DNA from: Actinomycetospora succinea | GTDB lineage: Bacteria > Actinomycetota > Actinomycetes > Mycobacteriales > Pseudonocardiaceae | Length of the DNA: 64,000 nt | Direction: 5' to 3' | Assembly (NCBI RefSeq): GCF_004363095.1 | Contig: NZ_SNYO01000004.1 | Span: 124,001 to 188,000 of the forward strand | Part shown: piece by piece, positions 57,837-64,000 of the stretch | Numbering within the stretch: position 1 is the first letter of the stretch | How the letters are laid out: every line of letters starts with the position of its first letter | The notes under the pieces: generated by a model | What the model was told of the DNA's origin: nothing | Seen by the model: only the letters and a program-made list of their open reading frames with translations | Databases searched by the model: none | Translations under genes and position numbers: made by a program

Positions 57837-57890
57837 CCGTGCGGGGCCGGGCACTCCCTGTTCTCATAGGGGAGCCCGCGTCCCGCACGG
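57837..57890 (+). terminator. Intercistronic hairpin after dppA
   Basis: CCGTGCGGG (57837-57845) pairs with CCCGCACGG (57882-57890), and inner CGGGC/GCCCG and CTCCC/GGGAG pairs extend it. There is no U-run; it is more likely to stabilise dppA RNA or attenuate the downstream genes than to end the operon. Confidence 0.55.
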
Positions 57891-57918
57891 CGGGTCGGAA
57901 CGACCGAGGAGTCCTCCC

Positions 57919-58845
57919 GTGGGTCGCTACACCCTGCGGCGCCTGCTGCAGCTGATCCCCGTCTTCCTGGGGACCACCTTCATCGTCTACGCGCTCGTCT
58001 GGGGCCTGCGCGACGACCCGTTCGCCGGCAAGTGCGGGCAGCGCGAGTGCTCGCCGGCCTTCAAGGCCGCCATCACGGAGCGCTACAACCTCGACGACCC
58101 GCTGATCGTCCAGTACCTGAAGTACCTGGGGAACGTGCTCACCGGCGACTTCGGGCAGACGTTCTCGGGCACCGAGGTCTCGACGCTGATCGCCGACGCC
58201 TACCCGATCACCGTGAAGCTCGCGCTCATCGCGCTGGTCATCGAGGCGGTCATCGGCATCATCGCGGGCGTCGTCTCCGGCCTGCGCGGGCGCGGGTTCG
58301 TCGACTCGCTGGTGCTGGTCTCGACGCTCTTCCTCATCGCGCTGCCGGTGTTCGTCACCGGCCTCGTGCTGCGCCAGGTCCTCGGGGTCGAGCTCGGCAT
58401 CATCCGCACGTCGGTGTCGGGCGACCCGTCGATCGGCGAGCTGATCGTGCCCGGCTTCGTGCTCGCGAGCCTCTCGATGGCCTACGTCGCGCGCCTGACC
58501 CGCACGAGCCTCATGGAGAACACCCGCGCCGACTTCGTGCGCACCGCCGTCGCCAAGGGGCTGCCCCGGCGCCGCGTCGTCGGGGTGCACATGCTGCGCA
58601 ACTCGCTGATCCCCGTGGTCACGTTCCTCGGCACCGACATCGGCGCGCTCATGGGCGGCGCGATCGTCACCGAGGGCGTGTTCAACATCCGCGGCATCGG
58701 CGGTCTGGTCTACCGCGGCCTCCAGCAGCAGGACACCGCGACCGTCGTCGGCATCGTCGCGCTGCTGGTGATCGTCTACCTGATCGCGAACCTCGTCGTG
58801 GACCTGCTCTACGCCGTGCTCGACCCGAGGATCCGCTATGACTGA
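57919..58845 (+). CDS. dppB: ABC transporter permease DppB/OppB
   Basis: The 308-residue permease has six helices. RYTLRRLLQLIPVFLGTTFIVYAL begins the typical DppB N-terminus, and the EAA loop (ARLTRTSLMENTRADFVRTA, KGLPRRRVVGVHMLRNSLIP) contacts the ATPases. It forms the channel with DppC. The GTG start is behind AGGAG. It overlaps dppC by 8 nt. Confidence 0.94.
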   Translation: MGRYTLRRLLQLIPVFLGTTFIVYALVWGLRDDPFAGKCGQRECSPAFKAAITERYNLDDPLIVQYLKYLGNVLTGDFGQTFSGTEVSTLIADAYPITVKLALIALVIEAVIGIIAGVVSGLRGRGFVDSLVLVSTLFLIALPVFVTGLVLRQVLGVELGIIRTSVSGDPSIGELIVPGFVLASLSMAYVARLTRTSLMENTRADFVRTAVAKGLPRRRVVGVHMLRNSLIPVVTFLGTDIGALMGGAIVTEGVFNIRGIGGLVYRGLQQQDTATVVGIVALLVIVYLIANLVVDLLYAVLDPRIRYD

Positions 58846-59778
58846 GCCGCTGACCACGGCCCCATCACCCGGCGTCGACGACGGGGTCGTCCCCGACAAC
58901 GGCCCCGGGCAGGCCACCCGCGGCCTGTGGGCCGACGCCTGGACCGAGCTGCGCGGGCGGCCGCGCTTCTGGATCGCCGCCGCGCTCATCGTCCTGTTGC
59001 TGCTCATGGCGCTCGCGCCGTCGCTGTTCACGTCCGTCGACCCCACGGTCGGGCTGCTCGAGCGGTCCCGGGAGCCCCCGGGGCCGGACGCGGTCTTCGG
59101 CTACGACCTGCAGGGCCGCGACGTCTACGCGCGCACCATCTACGGGGCGGCGCCGTCGCTGGCGGTCGGGTTCCTGGCGACGTTCGGCACCGTGGTCGTC
59201 GGCTCGCTCGCCGGGCTGCTCGCCGGCTACTCGCAGGGCTGGCCGGACTCGCTGCTCTCGCGCATCGGCGAGATCTTCGCGGGCCTGCCGTTCGTGCTCG
59301 GCGGCATCGTCATCCTGACCTCGTTCAACAAGCCGGGCCAGATCGTCGGCGCCGGTCAGCTGGTGTTCCAGGTGGTGCTGACGATCGTCGTGCTGACCTG
59401 GCCGGTGGCCATGCGCATCATGCGCGCGGCGGCGATCGAGACCTCGCAGCAGGACTACGTCAAGGCGGCCAAGGCGCTGGGCGCGGGCCCGTTCCGGGTG
59501 GTGCTGCGGCACATCCTGCCCAACACGCTGGCACCGGTCCTGGTCTACGGCGCCATCCAGTTCGGGGTGTTCATCGGCGCCGAGGCGACGCTGTCGTTCC
59601 TCGGCATCGGCCTGCGCGACCCCGTCGTCTCGTGGGGCGTGATGATCTCCGAGGCGCGCGACCGCGTGCAGGACATCCCCTGGGCCCTGTTCTTCCCGGC
59701 CGGCTTCCTGGTGATCACGGTGCTGGCCTTCGTCATGATGGGCGACGCCGTGCGCGACGCCCTCGACCCGAGAGGGCG

Positions 59779-59782
<4 letters not shown>
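58838..59782 (+). CDS. dppC: ABC transporter permease DppC/OppC
   Basis: The 314-residue permease has an N-terminal OppC-type cytoplasmic region, then helices beginning [43 protein letters not shown], and the EAA loop [20 protein letters not shown] then [13 protein letters not shown]. It partners DppB. It overlaps dppB and ends in GTGA overlap with dppD. Confidence 0.94.
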
Positions 59783-60803
<1,021 letters not shown>

Positions 60804-60807
<4 letters not shown>

Positions 60808-61811
60808 GCCAACCGATCCTGTCGGTCCGCGACCTGGTCAAGCACTTCCCGGTGACCCGTGGCGTGCTGTTCCGCAAGACCGTCGGGCACGTGCGCGCCG
60901 TCGACGGCGTCTCGCTCGACCTGCACCCGGGCGAGACGCTCGGGGTCGTCGGGGAGTCGGGCTGCGGCAAGTCGACGCTCGCGCAGGTGCTGATGCGCCT
61001 GACCCCGCCGACCAGCGGCACCGCGACGTTCGAGGGCGAGGACCTCTTCGCCAAGCGGGGCGCCGCGCTCACCGCGTGGCGCCGGGACATGCAGATCGTC
61101 CTGCAGGACCCGTACACGTCGCTGAACCCGCGCAAGACCGTCGGCGACATCGTCGGCGAGCCCTTCGACATCCACCCAGAGGTGGCGCCGAAGGGCGACC
61201 GGCGGCGGCGCGTGCAGGAGCTGCTCGAGGTGGTCGGGCTCAACCCCGAGCACATCCGCCGCTACCCGCACCAGTTCTCCGGCGGGCAGCGCCAGCGCGT
61301 CGGCATCGCCCGCGCGCTGGCCCTGCGCCCCAAGGTGATCGTCTGCGACGAGCCGGTGTCGGCGCTCGACGTGTCGATCCAGGCGCAGGTGCTCAACCTG
61401 CTCTCGGACCTGCAGCGCGAGTTCGGGCTGGCGTACCTGTTCATCGCCCACGACCTCGGCGTCGTGCGCCACCTGTGCGACCGGGTCGCGGTGATGTACC
61501 TCGGGTCGATCGTGGAGACGGGGACCGCGGAGGAGATCTACGGCCGCGCGAGCCACCCGTACACCCAGGCGCTGCTCTCGTCGGTGCCGGTGCCGGACCC
61601 GTCGCTGCGCGGGCGCCGCGCGGCGATCCGGCTCGAGGGCGACGTCCCGAGCCCGGCGGACCCGCCCTCGGGGTGCCGGTTCCGCACGCGCTGCCCGAAG
61701 GCGGCGGCGATCTGCGCGCAGGACCCGCCGGCGCTCGAGGTCCGCCCGTCGACCGACCACCCCGCCGCCTGCCACTTCGCCGAGCCCCCGCACCTCGTCC
61801 GGGCGGACTAG
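60804..61811 (+). CDS. dppF: ABC transporter ATP-binding protein DppF/OppF
   Basis: The 335-residue ATPase has Walker A GESGCGKS, signature [19 protein letters not shown], Walker [19 protein letters not shown], and C-terminal [20 protein letters not shown]. It completes the dppABCDF operon. The GTG start overlaps dppD by 4 nt. Its stop is 4 nt overlapped with the convergent acetyltransferase gene. Confidence 0.95.
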
Positions 61812-62362
61812 ACGAGCTGCCCGTCGCGCACGAGCACGGTCGCCTCGGGCCAGGCCGCCGGCGGGCGGGCCGCGGCGAGCACCATCGCCGGGTCGGTGTC
61901 GGTGCGGTTCCGGTGGTGCGTGTCGATCAGGCGCGTCGTGACGCCGGGCAGGCGGGTCCAGCCCGCGGCGCGGTAGAAGCCCTCGACGGCGGGCCCGCAG
62001 GACAGGAACCCGAACGGGACGCCGAGGTCGACGAGCGCGTCCGCCACGCGGGCCATCAGCGCCCGCCCGACGCCCCGGCCCTGCCGGGCGGGGTCGACCG
62101 CGACGAGCCCGACGTCGCCGACCAGCACCTCGCCGCCGTCGGGGAGCGCCCGCAGGAACCGGCGGACGATCCCGGCGTGGGCCACCGGGGCACCGGCGTC
62201 GTGGGCCACGATCCGCCGCTCGGGACGCGCGCCGGCCCAGCTCCGCCCGTCGGCGAACCGGTCGGGCCGGTCGTACGCCCGCGCCAGGAGGCGGGCCAGC
62301 GGACCGTGCGCCGCGTCGTCGAGGTCGGTCTCCCACGACACCGACCAGGTCAGGTCCGTCAC
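61808..62362 (-). CDS. GNAT-family N-acetyltransferase
   Basis: The 184-residue GNAT fold has the acetyl-CoA motif [20 protein letters not shown], preceded by LVGDVGLVA, and [13 protein letters not shown] later. Similarity to aminoglycoside 2'-N-acetyltransferases and NodA-type acyltransferases is seen in the central strands, but no resistance claim is supported. The substrate is unknown. Confidence 0.82.
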   Translation of the reverse strand: MTDLTWSVSWETDLDDAAHGPLARLLARAYDRPDRFADGRSWAGARPERRIVAHDAGAPVAHAGIVRRFLRALPDGGEVLVGDVGLVAVDPARQGRGVGRALMARVADALVDLGVPFGFLSCGPAVEGFYRAAGWTRLPGVTTRLIDTHHRNRTDTDPAMVLAAARPPAAWPEATVLVRDGQLV

Positions 62363-62411
62363 GGGAGTGAGTCTCGCCCCACCCCGCCCGGTCGCGTGCC
62401 CCCGGACGGCC

Positions 62412-62417
62412 TACCGT
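62412..62417 (+). promoter_or_regulatory. -10 box of a leaderless promoter (mshB)
   Basis: TACCGT ends 7 nt before GTG 62425. The in-frame GTG at 62416 overlaps this box, so 62425 is favoured. Confidence 0.45.
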
Positions 62418-62424
62418 GCCCCGG

Positions 62425-63285
62425 GTGAGCCCCGGACCGCTGCTGCTCGTCCACGCCCACCCGGACGACGAGACGATCACCTGCGGCGGCGTGATGGCCC
62501 TGGCCACCGGCGCGGGCATCCCGGTCACCCTCGTGACCTGCAACCGTGGTGAGGCGGGCGAGGTGATCCCGCCCGGCCTGCGGCACCTGTCCGGCGATGC
62601 GCTCGGCGAGTACCGCGAGGGCGAGCTCGCCCGGGCCTGCGCGGCCCTCGGCGTCACCGACCACCGCTGGCTCGGCGAGGTCGGGGCGTGGCGGGACTCG
62701 GGGATGGTCCGGGTCGGCGAGGGCATCCTCGCGGCGGCCCCGGAGTCGGTCGACGACGACGCCCTCGCCACCCCGCGCGGCTTCGAGGCGCAGGTCAAGG
62801 CCCTGGTCGAGGTGATGCGCGAGGTGGAGCCGCGCGTGGTGGTGACCTACGACGAGCGCGGCGGCTACGGCCACCCCGACCACGTGCGCGCGCACGACAT
62901 CACGCTCGCGGCGGTCGACATCGTCGACCCCGACGCCACGGTGATCACCGTCGTCGCCACCGCCGCCGCGCACGACGAGGTCGACGCCGGCCTCGCCGTC
63001 CTGCGCCGGCGGTCGTGGCTGCCGGTCCCGGTCCCGCCCGTCGAGGACCTGCCGACGGTGCCCGACGCGACGATCACCACCCGGGTCCCGCTCGGCGCCG
63101 CCCGCGTCGCCAAGCTGGCCGCGCTGCGCGCCCACGCCACCCAGATCACCGTCCACGACGACGGCAGCGAGCCCCCGGCCTACGCGCTGTCCAACGACCT
63201 CGCCCAGCCCGTCCTGCCCGCCGAGTGCTTCGTGCACCTCCGCGGCCCCGCGAGCGCCCCCGACGACCTGTTCCCGCCGTCGTGA
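62425..63285 (+). CDS. mshB: N-acetyl-1-D-myo-inositol-2-amino-2-deoxy-glucopyranoside deacetylase
   Basis: The 286-residue PIG-L enzyme has HAHPDDETITCGG (His12, Asp15), TCNRGEAGEVIPP, and the distal GGYGHPDHVRAHD zinc His. The CNRGEAGEVIPPGL segment separates it from Mca. MshB deacetylates GlcNAc-Ins to GlcN-Ins in mycothiol synthesis. It precedes a coupled membrane protein, as in Rv1170-Rv1171. LpqW and the Dpp operon lie upstream. Confidence 0.92.
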   Translation: MSPGPLLLVHAHPDDETITCGGVMALATGAGIPVTLVTCNRGEAGEVIPPGLRHLSGDALGEYREGELARACAALGVTDHRWLGEVGAWRDSGMVRVGEGILAAAPESVDDDALATPRGFEAQVKALVEVMREVEPRVVVTYDERGGYGHPDHVRAHDITLAAVDIVDPDATVITVVATAAAHDEVDAGLAVLRRRSWLPVPVPPVEDLPTVPDATITTRVPLGAARVAKLAALRAHATQITVHDDGSEPPAYALSNDLAQPVLPAECFVHLRGPASAPDDLFPPS

Positions 63286-63752
63286 GCGAGGGCGTCCCCG
63301 ACTGCGTGGCAGGCAGCGAGGGTGACCCTCGCTCGACGGAGGAGCCCACCCCGACGCCGCGCCGCACCCTGCTCCCCCTCGCCGTGGTCGCCCTGCTCGC
63401 GCTCGACGCGGTGCTGCTCGCGTGGACCGAGATGGCGTGGCTGACCCTGCGCACCGCCGCCGACGGGGTCCCGCTGCCCCTCGCGGCGGCCGTCGCGCTG
63501 GTCACCGTCCCGGTGCTCGTGCTCGCCGCCGACACCGCCTGGCCCGCGAGCCACGCCCCGTTCGTGCCGCTCGCGGCGTGGACGCTGACGATCCTCGGCG
63601 CGGGGCTGTGGAGCCCCGCCGGCGCCGGGGTCCTGCCGCCGGACTGGCGGGCGGTCCTCCTGCTCGCGGCCGGGGTGCTGCCCGGCGCGCTGGCGCTGTC
63701 GTGGACCTCGGCGAAGCGGCGGGTGCTCACCCGGGCCCCGTCCGACGGTTGA
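63282..63752 (+). CDS. Four-helix membrane protein coupled to mshB (Rv1171-like)
   Basis: The 156-residue protein overlaps the mshB stop by four nt (GTGA). Its first 20 residues (VSEGVPDCVAGSEGDPRS) are read from a palindromic repeat and are probably not ancestral. Four helices follow: LLPLAVVALLALDAVLLAW, PLAAAVALVTVPVLVLAA, AAWTLTILGAGLW, and AVLLLAAGVLPGALALSW. Function unknown, but the coupling with MshB is conserved in mycobacteria. Confidence 0.78.
   Translation: MSEGVPDCVAGSEGDPRSTEEPTPTPRRTLLPLAVVALLALDAVLLAWTEMAWLTLRTAADGVPLPLAAAVALVTVPVLVLAADTAWPASHAPFVPLAAWTLTILGAGLWSPAGAGVLPPDWRAVLLLAAGVLPGALALSWTSAKRRVLTRAPSDG
63315..63333. repeat. AGCGAGGG palindrome at the start of the mshB-coupled gene
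   Basis: AGCGAGGG-TGA-CCCTCGCT, with another GAGCGAGGG just upstream at 63285-63293. It lies inside the coding N-terminus and is related to the cluster at 51.3-51.5 kb. Confidence 0.7.
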
Positions 63753-63781
63753 GCAGCGCGCCGGTCGGGAAACGAGCCGCC

Positions 63782-64000
63782 ATGCCCGCCATCCCCGACG
63801 AGCACGTCGTCCGCGTCCTGCGACCCTTCGTGGCCGCCACCGGCCCGGTGCTGCGCGGACTGCGTGACGCCGACCCGTTCCGTCTCGGCCGCCTCGCCGA
63901 GCGCCGCGCGATCGAGCTGCACGAGAACGGGGGCAAGGCCCTCCCGGCCCCGACGACGAAGCGCGGCAAGGTCGGTCGGGCCGTGCGCACCGGGCGTGCG
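63782..64000 (+). CDS. Hypothetical protein, 3' truncated by the window edge
   Basis: An ATG at 63782 opens a frame of 73 codons to the last base, with GC distribution like its neighbours. The visible part (DEHVVRVLRPFVAATGPVL, RLAERRAIELHENGG) is charged and helical, then Lys/Arg-rich. No family is recognised. Confidence 0.5.
   Translation, partial: MPAIPDEHVVRVLRPFVAATGPVLRGLRDADPFRLGRLAERRAIELHENGGKALPAPTTKRGKVGRAVRTGRA

Noticed and set aside
56185-59046. A 953-codon minus-strand frame
   Set aside because: Antisense shadow of dppA-dppC, with low-complexity composition.
61808-62362. Aminoglycoside 2'-N-acetyltransferase
   Set aside because: Only general GNAT similarity is visible; a resistance function cannot be supported.

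Overview
The window is about three quarters G+C, with GTG starts nearly as common as ATG. It carries mycothiol genes (mca, mshB), an lpqW-like lipoprotein gene, a two-domain IMPDH-type GMP reductase (guaB1), glpX and a short-chain Z-prenyl diphosphate synthase. This is a mycolata/Pseudonocardiaceae-type actinobacterium, most likely Pseudonocardia or a relative. From memory, gene order from about 6.7 to 42 kb follows the Mycobacterium tuberculosis Rv1074c-Rv1112 block (fadA3, cbs, metB, greA, mca, Rv1083-Rv1086, phoH2, fum, glpX, xseB/xseA, Rv1109c, ispH, Rv1111c, ychF), and 53.8-63.8 kb echoes Rv1166-Rv1171 (lpqW ... mshB). It looks chromosomal and conserved; I see no phage, insertion sequence, CRISPR array or biosynthetic cluster.

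Layout. 0.1-8 kb: a tRNA with anticodon UAA but a short variable loop, a frameshifted TauE/SafE permease divergent from a CGNR regulator, a degenerate PIG-L protein, a PAS-LOV-GAF-PP2C photoreceptor, a Bax-inhibitor-1 membrane protein and a thiolase. 8-17 kb: sulfur and thiol metabolism (cbs, metB, mca), ilvA, and greA with an attenuator-like leader. 17-28 kb: a ribbon-helix-helix-like protein, hemolysin III, a Z-prenyl synthase, a secreted repeat protein, PhoH, GuaB1, an ATP-dependent DNA ligase and fumarase. 28-42 kb: L,D-transpeptidase, GlpX, exonuclease VII, IspH, a NarL-type two-component system, a DPRDR-repeat membrane protein, RmuC, Ogt and YchF. 42-53 kb: accessory enzymes and regulators (ABM, muconolactone isomerase-like, LLM flavoenzyme, hydrolase, VOC, SMP-30, P450/MarR, SnoaL-tailed sigma factor, GPP34, MFS, pterin dehydratase, NUDIX). 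53-64 kb: LpqW, an oligopeptide ABC operon, MshB with its membrane partner, and a gene cut by the window edge.

How the genes fit together. Cbs and MetB supply the cysteine that mycothiol needs; MshB makes cysteine-ligatable GlcN-Ins and Mca disposes of mycothiol conjugates. Z-prenyl synthase, IspH, LpqW and the L,D-transpeptidase serve the isoprenoid and envelope pathways. GlpX and fumarase serve central carbon flow. RmuC, Ogt, exonuclease VII, the ligase and NUDIX serve DNA upkeep.

The most unusual content is non-coding or repeat-derived. A dispersed element of about 27 bp has been taken in frame into fumC and a P450 gene, also sits beside the fumC stop, and has a longer variant upstream of ispH. 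Two further palindromic repeat families occur in intergenes and gene termini. Many genes show a TANNNT-like -10 box 6-8 nt before the start codon, which implies leaderless transcripts.
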